Shown here in pieces: positions 17,954 through 27,564 of a DNA stretch of 64,000 nucleotides (position 1 is the stretch's first letter; each line of letters opens with the position of its first letter). Where the stretch lies: assembly GCA_024405015.1 (NCBI GenBank), contig JAKSPE010000002.1, forward strand, positions 1-64,000. Direction: 5' to 3'. The notes under the pieces are model-generated. The model did not search any database, was not told the DNA's origin, and saw only the letters and a list, made by a program, of their open reading frames with translations. The translations under genes were made by a program, and so were the position numbers. This stretch comes from Sphaerochaetaceae bacterium. GTDB taxonomy: Bacteria; Spirochaetota; Spirochaetia; Sphaerochaetales; Sphaerochaetaceae.

Positions 17954-19147
17954 TCAGCCGAAGATTCTGAGCATGATAGGGAACAGCACGAATGTTCCGA
18001 GAATGCTTCCCATACTTGTTGTGAAGAAGATCATGAAGGCATGCAGAACACGGTTCTTGAACCAACCCTTCACACTTGCGATGTCATCAGAGAGTTTCTC
18101 AAAATCCTTTACCGTCGGCTTTCGGAGCTGAGACTCTGCAATTCCTGTGAAAATTCCGACGCCAAGCACCGGATTCAGCACGGCAATTGGTGCGCCGATG
18201 GCGGCGACAAGCCAGTTGAGCGGATGTGCATTGGAAAGGATGCTGAACAGAACGGTTGTCAGGGAGTTTGTTCCGGCCCAGATCAGAAAGTACTTGAGGC
18301 TTTCGTCAAAGCCCTTTGCAAAACCTGCTGCCACAATGATGGCAAGAAGTGCCACTGGAACTGCCCACCCGATGATGGAACCCAGCTTGGATGGTTTTGG
18401 AACCTGTGAGATGTCAGACAGGTCTGTGGAAAGCTCTCCCTTCTCAAGTCTCTCGATTGTCTTGACGATTCCGTTAGCATGACCGGCGCCGATGACGGCA
18501 ACCTTCTTGTGTCCCGGTGCCTGGAGGATGTTGGTTGCCAAGAATCGGTCTCGCTCATCGATAAGTGCGCTCTTGGCACCAGGAAGCTCCTTGGAAAGCT
18601 CGTTCATCATCTCCTGCAGAGTGTCAGACTTCTTGAGCTCTTCCAGTTCTTCAGGTTTGAACTCCTCTTTGTCAAAGGCACTGGAAAGAAGTGTGGCAAT
18701 GAGTTTTGCCTTGTTCCAGAGGTTGCTCTTTGCCCAAGCGCGTTTGAGCGTGGTTGCAATCTCTCTGTCGCAGAAGGAGTATGGGATGCCCTTCTCCTGT
18801 GCGATTTTGCTGGCACCGATGATCTCTTCGCCTGGAGCAGAACCGGTCTGGTTACCCATTTTCTTCTGGAAGGAGGCGAGGGCTGTGTTGGCGAGAACCA
18901 AAAATGTCTTGCCTTCCTTGAAGACCTTCTTCAGGTCCATGTTGGCATAGGACTGCTCTTTGGTCTTGCTTTCGTAGCGACCCTTGTCGAGCTCGAGGCA
19001 GATGTGGTCTGGGTTTTCGGTCTCAATGACCTGGCGAACCTCGTCGACGCTGTTCTGTGAAACATGGGCTGTTCCGACAAGGATGATCTCATCACCATTG
19101 TCCAGATAGATTCTGTTGATTGTGTCACTGACATGCTCTGCTTTCAC
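17954..19147 (-). CDS. TraB/PrgY-family membrane protein
   Basis: A 397-residue protein of the TraB family. An N-terminal domain with VGTAHVSQNSVDEV and ICLELDKGRYE resembles the TIKI/TraB hydrolase fold, and IGAGHANGI lies near 218. The C-terminal third (about 260-397) has three to four membrane segments. The frame is open upstream for 27 more codons, but I chose the GTG at 19147 because GGAGG lies six bases before it. Enterococcal TraB shuts down pheromone activity. Its role in spirochaetes is unknown. Confidence 0.85.
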   Translation of the reverse strand: MKAEHVSDTINRIYLDNGDEIILVGTAHVSQNSVDEVRQVIETENPDHICLELDKGRYESKTKEQSYANMDLKKVFKEGKTFLVLANTALASFQKKMGNQTGSAPGEEIIGASKIAQEKGIPYSFCDREIATTLKRAWAKSNLWNKAKLIATLLSSAFDKEEFKPEELEELKKSDTLQEMMNELSKELPGAKSALIDERDRFLATNILQAPGHKKVAVIGAGHANGIVKTIERLEKGELSTDLSDISQVPKPSKLGSIIGWAVPVALLAIIVAAGFAKGFDESLKYFLIWAGTNSLTTVLFSILSNAHPLNWLVAAIGAPIAVLNPVLGVGIFTGIAESQLRKPTVKDFEKLSDDIASVKGWFKNRVLHAFMIFFTTSMGSILGTFVLFPIMLRIFG

Positions 19148-19226
19148 GACGCGCCTCCGATAGGAATTAATATACAAACTAAAAACAAAGTATTCAACAA
19201 TTTGGCGTTCTGCTATAATTGCCGCC

Positions 19227-19922
19227 ATGACCGTTCAAAGAAGCACCGATGGAATTGACTATACCCTGAGAAGGAACAGAGGCCAGAGAAGCCTCCGTCT
19301 TCATTTGGATTCACATGGGCATGTCATTGTCAGTGCTCCTTACTTTGCCTCCTATGCAGAAGTCGATGACTTTGTGCGACGTAGCTCCACCTGGATCTCT
19401 CAGCACAGCAGCAAAATCGCAGAGCATACCTACCAGAGTGGGGATTTTATCCCGTACCTTGGAACGCGTATGACCCTTCTTGTTATCGATGGAAAGAAGT
19501 CTCAATATGATATTGTCGATGATAAAATCATTGTCACCGCCAAGAATGGGGATGTTGAATCAGTAAAGCGGACAATTCGAAAACTATATGTCGACACGGT
19601 TCAGAACATACTGGAAAGCCGTGTTCCGTACTGGTGCAGTGAACTGGATTTGCAAGATCCGGTGTTCGGGGTCAACCGCGCAAAAGGTAAATGGGGCGTG
19701 TGCTATCCGGTGCAAAAGCGTCTGTATTTGAGCTACATGTGTGCAACCATTCCCTATGACCTGATCGACATGACGGTCCTTCATGAGGTGTGCCATCTGC
19801 GCTATGCCGGACATGGCAAGGATTTCTGGGGCCTGATGCGCTTTCACATGCCGGATTTGGAGGAAAGAAAAACCCGCCTTTCGAAACTCAGCAAGGCGGG
19901 TTGGAGTCTGAATATCGTCTGA
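19227..19922 (+). CDS. YgjP-like zinc metallopeptidase (DUF45)
   Basis: A 231-residue predicted metal-dependent protease of the YgjP/SprT-like group. The zinc motif HEVCHLRYAGH at about 186-196 fits HExxHxxxxxH. Upstream it has the family pattern of a small beta domain starting IDYTLRRNRGQRSLRLHL. It is divergent from the TraB-family gene and ends 2 bp before pepD on the other strand. Substrates are not known. Confidence 0.87.
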   Translation: MTVQRSTDGIDYTLRRNRGQRSLRLHLDSHGHVIVSAPYFASYAEVDDFVRRSSTWISQHSSKIAEHTYQSGDFIPYLGTRMTLLVIDGKKSQYDIVDDKIIVTAKNGDVESVKRTIRKLYVDTVQNILESRVPYWCSELDLQDPVFGVNRAKGKWGVCYPVQKRLYLSYMCATIPYDLIDMTVLHEVCHLRYAGHGKDFWGLMRFHMPDLEERKTRLSKLSKAGWSLNIV

Positions 19923-19923
19923 C

Positions 19924-21363
19924 TTAGCAGATGATGGAAAGAAGCTTTTTCAGATAATCGTACATTCTCTTTGAGGAGCTGATGGAAAGGTGCTCGTTTG
20001 TGGAGTGCACGTCGTAGAGGTTCGGTCCGATGGACACGCTGTCCATGCCTGGGACCTTGCTGCTGATGACACCGCACTCAAGACCTGCATGGATGGCTGT
20101 GACCACAGCCTTTTTTCCGGTCATCTGTTCATAGGCCTGTGCACAGAACTTGGCAAGCTCGGAATCTGGGTTTGGGGCCCAGGAAGGGTAGCCGTCTCCG
20201 ACTTTGCAGTCGATACCAAAACTCTCCAGGATGGTCTTGATCCTGTTGACCAGATAGTACTTTGCACTTTCGATGTTGCTTCTCACGCTGATTTCCAGGT
20301 GAAGCTTACCGTCATTTACCTTCACGATTGCAAGGTTGTCTGAGGTCTCGACAACACCAGGAAGAGCCTTGCTCATGGTAAATACGCCATGTGGGCAGGC
20401 AAAAAGTGCCTTGGCAAGGATTGCGGAAATCTCGGCTCCAATTGCCTTTTCGGCCTTCTGGGCGCCACAAGCTGTGCAGTGCTTTTCAATGGTGAGACCT
20501 GGATCTTCGAAGCGGTTCTCCTCTTTGATGTTCTCGAATTCTTCAAGAACATGGGTCATGGTCTCTTTCTTTGTCTTTGCAGGGAAGCAGATTCTGCAGC
20601 TGGCACCCGATGGGATGACGTTTCTTCGGGTTCCGCCGTTGAAGGCATTGATCATAAACGGTGTTCCCATCTCGTCAATGGACATGAGAAGTCTTGCCAG
20701 AACAGAGATTGCGTTTGCGCGGCCACGATCGATTTCTGCTCCGCTATGGCCTCCTTTGAGACCACCAACAGAAATCTCAACGGTCTCCCAATCTTCTGGA
20801 ACATCGTCAAGCTCTGTCTCCAGAGATCCGACAAGGTCGATTCCACCAGCGCATCCGATGTAGATGACACCTTCTTCCTCGCTGTCCAGGTTGATGAGTT
20901 TCTTGCTGTTGATATGGCTTGCGTCCAGTGCGAATGCACCATCCATGCCGGTTTCTTCGGCGAAGGTGAAGATGGCCTCAAGTGGTCCGTGCTGGGCAGT
21001 CGGATCTGTGAAGATTGCCATTGTCATGGCGACGGCGATTCCGTTGTCTCCACCAAGGCTTGTTCCCTTGGCGCGAAGGAAGTCTCCATCCTCGTAGACC
21101 TCAATCGGGTCCTTGGTGAAATCGTGGTTGCTCTCAGGTGTCTTGACGCATACCATGTCCATGTGGCCCTGAAGGGCAACAGAAGGTGCGTTCTCAAAAC
21201 CAGGGGTGGCAGGCTTTTTCACAATGATGTTTCCGGCTTCGTCCCTGATGGCCTCAAGACCGTTCTCCTTTGCCCATGCAAGAAGGTACTGTCTCATACC
21301 TTCCTCGTTGTGTGATTCTCTTGGAATCTGACATATCTGCTTGAAATAATCGAATGTGTCCAT
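19924..21363 (-). CDS. pepD: Aminoacyl-histidine dipeptidase (M20C)
   Basis: A 479-residue cytosolic dizinc peptidase that cleaves dipeptides such as carnosine. Metal-ligand segments visible are GHMDMV near 66, GGDNGIAVA near 100 and FAEETGMDGA with the catalytic glutamate. The lid domain lies in the middle. GGAG precedes the ATG. It is 9 bp downstream of nagA on the same strand, so peptides and amino sugars may be processed together, for example those from peptidoglycan or host glycoprotein. It fits the peptide importer at 53156-61463. Confidence 0.93.
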   Translation of the reverse strand: MDTFDYFKQICQIPRESHNEEGMRQYLLAWAKENGLEAIRDEAGNIIVKKPATPGFENAPSVALQGHMDMVCVKTPESNHDFTKDPIEVYEDGDFLRAKGTSLGGDNGIAVAMTMAIFTDPTAQHGPLEAIFTFAEETGMDGAFALDASHINSKKLINLDSEEEGVIYIGCAGGIDLVGSLETELDDVPEDWETVEISVGGLKGGHSGAEIDRGRANAISVLARLLMSIDEMGTPFMINAFNGGTRRNVIPSGASCRICFPAKTKKETMTHVLEEFENIKEENRFEDPGLTIEKHCTACGAQKAEKAIGAEISAILAKALFACPHGVFTMSKALPGVVETSDNLAIVKVNDGKLHLEISVRSNIESAKYYLVNRIKTILESFGIDCKVGDGYPSWAPNPDSELAKFCAQAYEQMTGKKAVVTAIHAGLECGVISSKVPGMDSVSIGPNLYDVHSTNEHLSISSSKRMYDYLKKLLSIIC

Positions 21364-21372
21364 TGTTTCTCC

Positions 21373-22554
21373 TTATCGTCTATAGTAGGTGAGGTTTCCG
21401 TTGACGAAGGTGTAAAGGACCTCCATGTCATCGGCGAAAACCGCAATATCTGCCTTATGCCCCTTGGCAAGGATTCCCATGTCACCAAAGCCATAGGTCT
21501 TTGCCGGGTTCTCTGTGGCAAGTCGAATGGCATAAGTTGGGTCAACGCCCCAGGAAATCACGTTGGCAACTGCCTTGTTGAGTGTCAGCGATGATCCGCA
21601 AAGCTGGTTGTGGTTCGTCACATCCACAAAGCCTCCACGTTCTCCCTGTGTGACATCAAATCCGTTGATCTTGAAAATGCCCTTACCCAGGGATGTCGGT
21701 GAGAGACTGTCTGTAATCAGAACCACCTTGCCCTCTGGCTTTGAGTCGATGACGTGCTTTACCAGATCCTTGTTCACATGTACACCGTCCGCGATGATCT
21801 CGCAGCGGGACCTTGGGTCAAACAGCACTGCACCAGAAACACCAGGTCTCTTGTGGTCCATCGGGCTCATGGCGTTGAACATGTGTGTGGCGTGGAGGAT
21901 TCCCATCTCCATGCCGGCTTTGGCCTGCTCGTAGGTTGCGTTGGTGTGGCCCATGAGAAGAACGATGTTGTTCTCCTTTGCGATCTGGGCAATTTCCTCG
22001 ATTCCCTCAAGCTCCGGTGCAACAGTCATGGCGACGATGTTCTTTTGTCCGGCTTCAATGAGGCGGATGAATTTCTGAGCACTTGGAAGGGACAGGTTGT
22101 CCTTGTCCTGTGCGCCGCTTTTTGCCGGATTCAGAAATGGACCTTCCAGGTTGATGCCCAGAATCTTCGCTCCCTGCTCTTTGCCCATGGCGCTGACGAT
22201 GGCTTTGACCTCACGTTCCATCTTTTCGACGGTTCCTGCATAGAGGGTTGGCAAAAAGCCTGTGACGCCGAACTTGGCAAGGCACTTGGACATTTCCAGA
22301 ATGGACTGCTCTTTTGCGTCGTCGGTGCCGAATCCGCCGATTCCGTGGATGTGGGTGTCAATCAGACCTGCACTGACAAGTGCGCCTTTGACATCCATGA
22401 CAGCAGGACATCCATGGTATTTGCTTCGGTCATAGTCATCCATGCTGAAGATGTCGGCGATTCTGCCGTCTTCATTGATGAAAAGGCCACTGAGCTCTTT
22501 CGAGGCAGTATTTGAAACGAGTTTTGCATTGAGTAGAAGGGTTCTTGCACACAT
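21373..22554 (-). CDS. nagA: N-acetylglucosamine-6-phosphate deacetylase
   Basis: A 393-residue amidohydrolase-fold enzyme that releases acetate from GlcNAc-6-phosphate, feeding amino-sugar catabolism and wall recycling. Metal-binding segments include HIHGIGGFG near 67, GHTNATYEQAKAG and HATHMFNAM, with the catalytic aspartate in ITDSLSPT. The length is normal. No nagB or sugar transporter is adjacent. It lies between ygiQ and pepD. The ribosome site before the ATG is weak. Confidence 0.94.
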   Translation of the reverse strand: MCARTLLLNAKLVSNTASKELSGLFINEDGRIADIFSMDDYDRSKYHGCPAVMDVKGALVSAGLIDTHIHGIGGFGTDDAKEQSILEMSKCLAKFGVTGFLPTLYAGTVEKMEREVKAIVSAMGKEQGAKILGINLEGPFLNPAKSGAQDKDNLSLPSAQKFIRLIEAGQKNIVAMTVAPELEGIEEIAQIAKENNIVLLMGHTNATYEQAKAGMEMGILHATHMFNAMSPMDHKRPGVSGAVLFDPRSRCEIIADGVHVNKDLVKHVIDSKPEGKVVLITDSLSPTSLGKGIFKINGFDVTQGERGGFVDVTNHNQLCGSSLTLNKAVANVISWGVDPTYAIRLATENPAKTYGFGDMGILAKGHKADIAVFADDMEVLYTFVNGNLTYYRR

Positions 22555-22596
22555 ATGCTTCTAGTGTACTGGAAGCGTCGGTGCTCTTCAAGATTG

Positions 22597-24441
22597 CTAG
22601 GAGAGCAGAACCCGGATAAGGTCACTTCTTCCAGCCTTCTGGAGGGCCTCGATGACAAGTTGTCTGTTTTCACGTTTGTTGAACTGAAGTAGGGCTCTCT
22701 GGAGGTTCGCATCGCGACCTCTTGGAATGTAGACCTTCTTGAAGTTCTGGCCAGGTCGAGGGTCCAGTCCTGTGTAGTACATGCAGGTGGAAACTGTTGC
22801 CGGTGTCGGGTAGAACTCCTGCACCTGGTCTGGCACAAAGCCGTTTCTCTTGAGGTAAAGGGCAATCTCGATGGCACTGTCTAGAGTTGCTCCTGGATGG
22901 GCTGCAATCAGATATGGAATCAGAAACTGTTTCTTGCCCTGTCTCTTGTTCTCCTCAAGGTACTCCTTTCGGAAGTCGTCGTAGACATTGACCGGACATT
23001 TCCCCATGCAGGCCAGAACTTCGTCGCAGATGTGCTCCGGCGCAACCTTGAGCTGACCGCTCACATGGTCGCTGACAAGTTTCTGCATAAAGAGCTTTCT
23101 GGTTTTCTCGTCGGTGCAAAGCATGAGGTAGTCAAAACGGATGCCGCTTCGGATGAACACTTTCTTGACCCCTGGAACGGATGCGACGGCCTCAAGCTTC
23201 CTAAGGTATTCCTTGTGGGAATCTCTGACGTTTGGGCAAGGGGTCGGGAACATACACTGTCTGTTTGCGCAAGGTCCAACCTTCAGCTGCTTTTCACAGG
23301 CCGGGCACTGGAAGTTGGCTGTAGGTCCGCCAAGGTCATGGATGTAGCCCTTGAAATCCTTGTGCTTTGTCATGGCAGTCGCTTCGCGGACAAGGGACTC
23401 GATGCTGCGGGTCTGGATGATCCTTCCCTGGTGTGTGGTGATGGCGCAGAAAGAGCATGCTCCAAAGCATCCGCGGTTGCTGGTGATGGAGAACTGGACT
23501 TCGCGAATGGCTGGAATTCCGCCGTCCTTGTCGTAGCAAGGATGCCACATTCGCTGAAATGGAAGCTCATAAAGGGAGTCGAATTCCTTCTCGGTTAGTG
23601 GCTTGGTTGGAGGGTTCTGCACAACAATTCTGCCATTGCATGATTGAATGAGACATTTCTTTTCAAAAGGGTTTTCGTGCATCATCTGAATCGAGAAGGC
23701 CTTGGCATAGGCTTTCTGACCCTCTGGATCCGGTTTGTTGGAAACCTTGTCTCGTAGGGACACCTCTTCAAATGACGGCAGCTCTATCGGTTCAAATGGA
23801 CCTTCTTCAATGAGGCTTCTGTCCTTTTGCGCCACACTGTAGCAGGTGCCCTGAATGTCGCGCATGTTGCTGATCGGCTCGCCCTCGGAAAGTCTTCTGA
23901 CAATCTCCAGAGTCTGGTGTTCGCCCATTCCGTAAATCAGGAGATCGGCTTTGGAATCAAGCAGAATCGATTTCTTGACCAGGTCCTGCCAATAGTCGTA
24001 GTGGGCAAGTCGGCGAAGGGATGCCTCAAGGCCTCCGATGATGATCGGCGTCTTCCCAAAGGCCTGTCGAGCCAGGTTTGTGTAGACCATAGTTGGTCGG
24101 TCTGGTCGATAGCCGGCCTTTCCGCCTGGAGAATAGTAATCGTCGCTTCGCTTCTTCTTTGTGCTTGTGTAGTGGGACACCATCGAATCGATGTTTCCGC
24201 CGCTGATCATGATGCAGAGCCTAGGCTTTCCCATGACGGTGAGGGCGTTTGGGTCCTTCCAGTTCGGCTGTGCGATGATACCGACCCGGTAGCCCTTGCT
24301 TTCGAGAAGTCTGCCCAAAAGTGCATTGGCAAAGGACGGATGGTCCACATAGGCATCTGCGGAGATGAACAGGATATCCAGCTCATCCCAACCGCGTTTT
24401 TGCATGTCTGCTTTGGTCATTGGAAGAAATAGGTTCTGCAT
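22597..24441 (-). CDS. YgiQ-family radical SAM protein
   Basis: A 614-residue radical SAM protein of the YgiQ/UPF0313 family. The cluster-binding CxxxCxxC motif is CFGACSFC near residue 324. A cobalamin-like Rossmann domain precedes it, and additional cysteines follow in FQCPACEKQLKVGPCANRQC. The frame extends 12 codons further to a TTG; I chose the ATG at 24441, which has AGAGG upstream and gives the family start MQNLFLPMTKADM. The reaction catalysed is not established. Confidence 0.92.
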   Translation of the reverse strand: MQNLFLPMTKADMQKRGWDELDILFISADAYVDHPSFANALLGRLLESKGYRVGIIAQPNWKDPNALTVMGKPRLCIMISGGNIDSMVSHYTSTKKKRSDDYYSPGGKAGYRPDRPTMVYTNLARQAFGKTPIIIGGLEASLRRLAHYDYWQDLVKKSILLDSKADLLIYGMGEHQTLEIVRRLSEGEPISNMRDIQGTCYSVAQKDRSLIEEGPFEPIELPSFEEVSLRDKVSNKPDPEGQKAYAKAFSIQMMHENPFEKKCLIQSCNGRIVVQNPPTKPLTEKEFDSLYELPFQRMWHPCYDKDGGIPAIREVQFSITSNRGCFGACSFCAITTHQGRIIQTRSIESLVREATAMTKHKDFKGYIHDLGGPTANFQCPACEKQLKVGPCANRQCMFPTPCPNVRDSHKEYLRKLEAVASVPGVKKVFIRSGIRFDYLMLCTDEKTRKLFMQKLVSDHVSGQLKVAPEHICDEVLACMGKCPVNVYDDFRKEYLEENKRQGKKQFLIPYLIAAHPGATLDSAIEIALYLKRNGFVPDQVQEFYPTPATVSTCMYYTGLDPRPGQNFKKVYIPRGRDANLQRALLQFNKRENRQLVIEALQKAGRSDLIRVLLS

Positions 24442-24539
24442 GGCTTTGATTGTACCTCTTTTGGAATTCTGAAACAATCCGCAACCTGCGTTTTGTCCGT
24501 AAAGGCTTGTAATATATTATATTATTTTTGAAAATATAT

Positions 24540-24568
24540 TTGACGAGTAAGGGAAATCGTGATAAAGT
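24540..24568 (+). promoter_or_regulatory. Promoter of the glycosidase-DnaJ pair
   Basis: TTGACG, a 17-base spacer and TAAAGT. Transcription should begin near 24575, just before a terminator-like hairpin. Confidence 0.75.
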
Positions 24569-24577
24569 GTAATGTAA

Positions 24578-24609
24578 CCCAATATCGCTTGATGATATTG
24601 GGGTTTTTT
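24578..24609 (+). terminator. Leader terminator or attenuator before the glycosidase gene
   Basis: CCCAATATC/GATATTGGG forms a stem followed by TTTTTT. It lies between the promoter and the start codon at 24630, with no plus-strand gene upstream for it to end. It therefore resembles an attenuator or a protective 5' hairpin. Confidence 0.7.
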
Positions 24610-24629
24610 ATGATATAGGGAGCACGAAA

Positions 24630-26048
24630 TTGAATCGCGAATCAATTCCATCAATACATTTTTACGACCAGGATTTTGTCGATCTCTACGACAGATCCTG
24701 GGTCTGGATCGACGAGCACTGGAAGCAGGGTACAGAACAGAACGGCTTTGAAGGCAACTACGTTTCCTATGAGGGCCAGAAGACAATCAACCAGTTCAAC
24801 TGTTGTCTTTCCTCTCTGTTTCTGAACTACAGCAATCAGACCTATTCTCCGTTCGAGATGCTCGACTACTTCTACAAGAAGCAAGAGGAAAGCGGTGCTA
24901 TCCGATCCGATTACAGTGTTGAGGATGGAAGTGCGGTTCTTACCGAGGACAACCCAGAGGGTGTCACAATGCCGCTGTTCGCCTATGTCGAATATGCTTT
25001 CTACCACAAGATCGGAAACAAGAAGCGCCTGAAGGATATCGTTCCGGTATTGGAGAACTACTTCAACTGGCTCAAGGCAGTGTTTCAGAAGGAGAACGGC
25101 CTTTTCGCTGTTCCGGTTTCTGCATGCATGACTGGCAACATCCCAAGAGAGAAGACCGTCTACCCTGTTGATTTCAACACCATGGTCGCTCTCAACGCTC
25201 TGTATCTGTCCAACATCGGTGATGTGCTGAACGACAAGGAACTCAGCTTCCGCTACAAGAGACTCTATTTCTCACTCAAGACCAGAATCAACAATCTCAT
25301 GTGGGACCCAGAGACGAACTTCTACTATGATCTTGATGCCAACGAAGAGAGAATTCCTCTCAAGCTCATTGGTGCCTATTGGACCATGCTTGCCGAAATC
25401 CCTAACGATGAGCGTGCCTCCTTCATGGTCGAGTACCTCAAGGATCCTCAGTATTTCGGTACCGACAACCCATTCCCAAGTGTCAGTGTTGATTCCGAGT
25501 GCTTCAAGGAGAACGTCGAAGGTTATTGCGGTGCTGTCGTGCCATCCAACCTCTATGGCGTCATCAAGGGTCTTGAGAAGTTCGGCGAGTACGTCTTTGC
25601 CCGTGAGTGTGCCATTCGCCACATGTACTTCATTTTGGATACTCTGCATCCGGAAGAGGGTAAGGTCGGTGATGTCTGGGAGGCTTACCTGCCAACCAGA
25701 GAAGGCATTCCTGCTGCGGTAGGCGAGTTCCCAGCAAAGAAATTCCTGCCACAGGTCGGACTTGTGACCATCACACTTATGATTGAGGATATCATTGGTC
25801 TGGACATCTCTCTTCCTCGCAAGACGGTCTACTGGACTGTTCCAAACCTCGAGGTCATGGGTATTGAGAACCTTTCTCTCAAGCGCAACATGATCACCAT
25901 TCTGAGCAACAAGAACGCAAGAGGCTGGGAGATCAGACTGGAAAGTGAAAAGCTCTACTACTTCACCATCGAGATCATCGACGAGAAGAAGAAAAAGACT
26001 CTTCCGATTCCGAGCGGCAAGTGCTCGATGCTCATTGACAAACTCTGA
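24630..26048 (+). CDS. Trehalase/GH63-like six-hairpin glycosidase
   Basis: A 472-residue soluble protein with no signal peptide. Alternating helix pairs, DRSWVWIDEHW at the N-terminus, YPVDFNTMVALNALYLS in the middle and VGDVWEAYLPTREG near the C-terminus suggest the (alpha/alpha)6 fold shared by trehalases, GH63 and mannosylglycerate hydrolases. I cannot name the substrate. The start is a TTG with GGGAG upstream. It shares one base with the next gene, so the two are translationally coupled. Expression may pass through the leader hairpin at 24578. Confidence 0.65.
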   Translation: MNRESIPSIHFYDQDFVDLYDRSWVWIDEHWKQGTEQNGFEGNYVSYEGQKTINQFNCCLSSLFLNYSNQTYSPFEMLDYFYKKQEESGAIRSDYSVEDGSAVLTEDNPEGVTMPLFAYVEYAFYHKIGNKKRLKDIVPVLENYFNWLKAVFQKENGLFAVPVSACMTGNIPREKTVYPVDFNTMVALNALYLSNIGDVLNDKELSFRYKRLYFSLKTRINNLMWDPETNFYYDLDANEERIPLKLIGAYWTMLAEIPNDERASFMVEYLKDPQYFGTDNPFPSVSVDSECFKENVEGYCGAVVPSNLYGVIKGLEKFGEYVFARECAIRHMYFILDTLHPEEGKVGDVWEAYLPTREGIPAAVGEFPAKKFLPQVGLVTITLMIEDIIGLDISLPRKTVYWTVPNLEVMGIENLSLKRNMITILSNKNARGWEIRLESEKLYYFTIEIIDEKKKKTLPIPSGKCSMLIDKL

Positions 26049-26836
26049 TGGGCTGGCTTGGTAAGTTCCTGGGTGGAACCATAGGATTCATGCTCGGAGG
26101 ACCTTTGGGCATGATCGCAGGAGCGGTGTTCGGTCACATGTTTGACAAGAGCTCCGAAGCTTATGAGAACGAGGGACAGGACAGTAACAACTATCGTCCT
26201 CATTTCTTTGTGAACACAGGCTACAACCGTTCCCAGATGGTCTTCTTTGTAGGTGCCTTCTCCATGCTTGCAAAACTGGCAAGTGCAGACGGTCCTGTAA
26301 CCGATGCCGCACGTCGCAAAGTCAACGAGTTCATGGTCAACGACCTACACCTGACCGGTCAGAGTTACATCTATGCAAACAGCATCTTTGATGAGGCCCT
26401 GAACCAGGACTCCACCTTTGAGAATCTTGCCGACCAGTTCTACAGCAACTTCCGCACAAGCCCACAGATTCTGAGCCTCATGATTGATATCTTCTATCGT
26501 GTGGCCATGGTCGACGGACGTCTTTCGGCCAATGAGGAGCGTCTGATTGACTATGCGGCAAGGGTGTTCCGCATTCCAGAGTCCATTCTGGATAGCATCC
26601 GACGCAACCACAATGTTTCAGGTTCCTCCTCCAAGGCCTATGCCGTGCTGGGTCTGCAGGAGACTGCAACCGATGCAGAGGTCAAGAAGGCTTACCGAAA
26701 GCTGATTCTTGAGTACCATCCTGACACCATTGCCTCCAAGGGCATGGCCGATGAGTTCAAGGAATATGCCACAAAGAAGTTCCGTGAAATCCAGGAAGCC
26801 TACGAGTCCATCTGCAAAGAGCGAAACATCAAATGA
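26048..26836 (+). CDS. DjlA-like TerB and J-domain co-chaperone
   Basis: A 262-residue protein. Residues 1-33 are glycine-rich and hydrophobic and may insert in the membrane. Residues about 70-185 form a TerB-like helical domain, and a C-terminal J domain (about 195-262) has the DnaK-activating HPD motif in LEYHPDTIA. This order is that of DjlA. It overlaps the glycosidase gene by one base and precedes a strong terminator. Why a DnaK co-chaperone is coupled to a glycosidase is not obvious. Confidence 0.87.
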   Translation: MGWLGKFLGGTIGFMLGGPLGMIAGAVFGHMFDKSSEAYENEGQDSNNYRPHFFVNTGYNRSQMVFFVGAFSMLAKLASADGPVTDAARRKVNEFMVNDLHLTGQSYIYANSIFDEALNQDSTFENLADQFYSNFRTSPQILSLMIDIFYRVAMVDGRLSANEERLIDYAARVFRIPESILDSIRRNHNVSGSSSKAYAVLGLQETATDAEVKKAYRKLILEYHPDTIASKGMADEFKEYATKKFREIQEAYESICKERNIK

Positions 26837-26904
26837 GGTCAGGCTGCTCAATAGGTTTCATTTCAAAAGTATTCCACTGAGCCTGGTTTTGTAACCTTTT
26901 GGGA

Positions 26905-26957
26905 GAAAAAGTATTCCAAAAACCTCGGTTGAGGCATATTTGGAATACTTTTTTTTG
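26905..26957 (+). terminator. Terminator after the DjlA-like gene
   Basis: AAAAGTATTCCAAA and TTTGGAATACTTTT pair around an inner CCTC/GAGG hairpin, with a T run after it. It can also serve recR from the other strand. Confidence 0.9.
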
Positions 26958-26973
26958 TGTGATGATTGAACAA

Positions 26974-27564
26974 TCAGAACTGGATTCTTCCTCGGAAGGA
27001 TCTTGTCAGTGTGGTGCGGTCTGCATACTCCAGGTCTCCACCGACAGGAAGGCCTGATGCCAGTCTTGTCAGGTTGAGCTCTGTCCTGTCCTTCAGAATA
27101 TGTCTGATATACAAAGCTGTGGTATCACCTTCCTCGGTTGGGTTGGTGGCAATGATGATCTCCTTGAAAGAGCCTTCATTGATTCGCTGCATGAGTTTTG
27201 CGAAACTCAGGTTCTCAGGGCCTACACCGTTGAGAGGGTTGATTGCACCACCCAGTACGTGAAACAGGCCGCTGTAGGCACCGGAGGCCTGGATGGTGAT
27301 GACATCCTGTGGCTGCTCAACGATGCAAAGCTGACTTCTGTCTCGCATCGGGTCGCTGCAGACAGGGCAGGGATCGTTTTCTGTGAAAGAGCCGCAAATG
27401 GAACATGGTTTGACCTTATCCTTGATCTCCGCAATGCTCTTGGCAAGAAGGTCGTTGTAGTCCTTGGATGTGTTGATCAGCGAAAAGGCGATTCTGGATG
27501 CGCTTTTCGGTCCGACTCCCGGAAGGCGTGAGAGGAGCTTTGCCAAATTCTCGAGTGCTGTCAT
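26974..27564 (-). CDS. recR: Recombination protein RecR
   Basis: A 196-residue protein that works with RecF and RecO to load RecA at gaps. It has the N-terminal helix-hairpin-helix LPGVGPKSASRIAF, a four-cysteine zinc finger CSICGSFTENDPCPVC, and a Toprim domain. It overlaps ybaB by 4 bp at an ATGA and is the last gene of the dnaX-ybaB-recR operon. Confidence 0.97.
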   Translation of the reverse strand: MTALENLAKLLSRLPGVGPKSASRIAFSLINTSKDYNDLLAKSIAEIKDKVKPCSICGSFTENDPCPVCSDPMRDRSQLCIVEQPQDVITIQASGAYSGLFHVLGGAINPLNGVGPENLSFAKLMQRINEGSFKEIIIATNPTEEGDTTALYIRHILKDRTELNLTRLASGLPVGGDLEYADRTTLTRSFRGRIQF

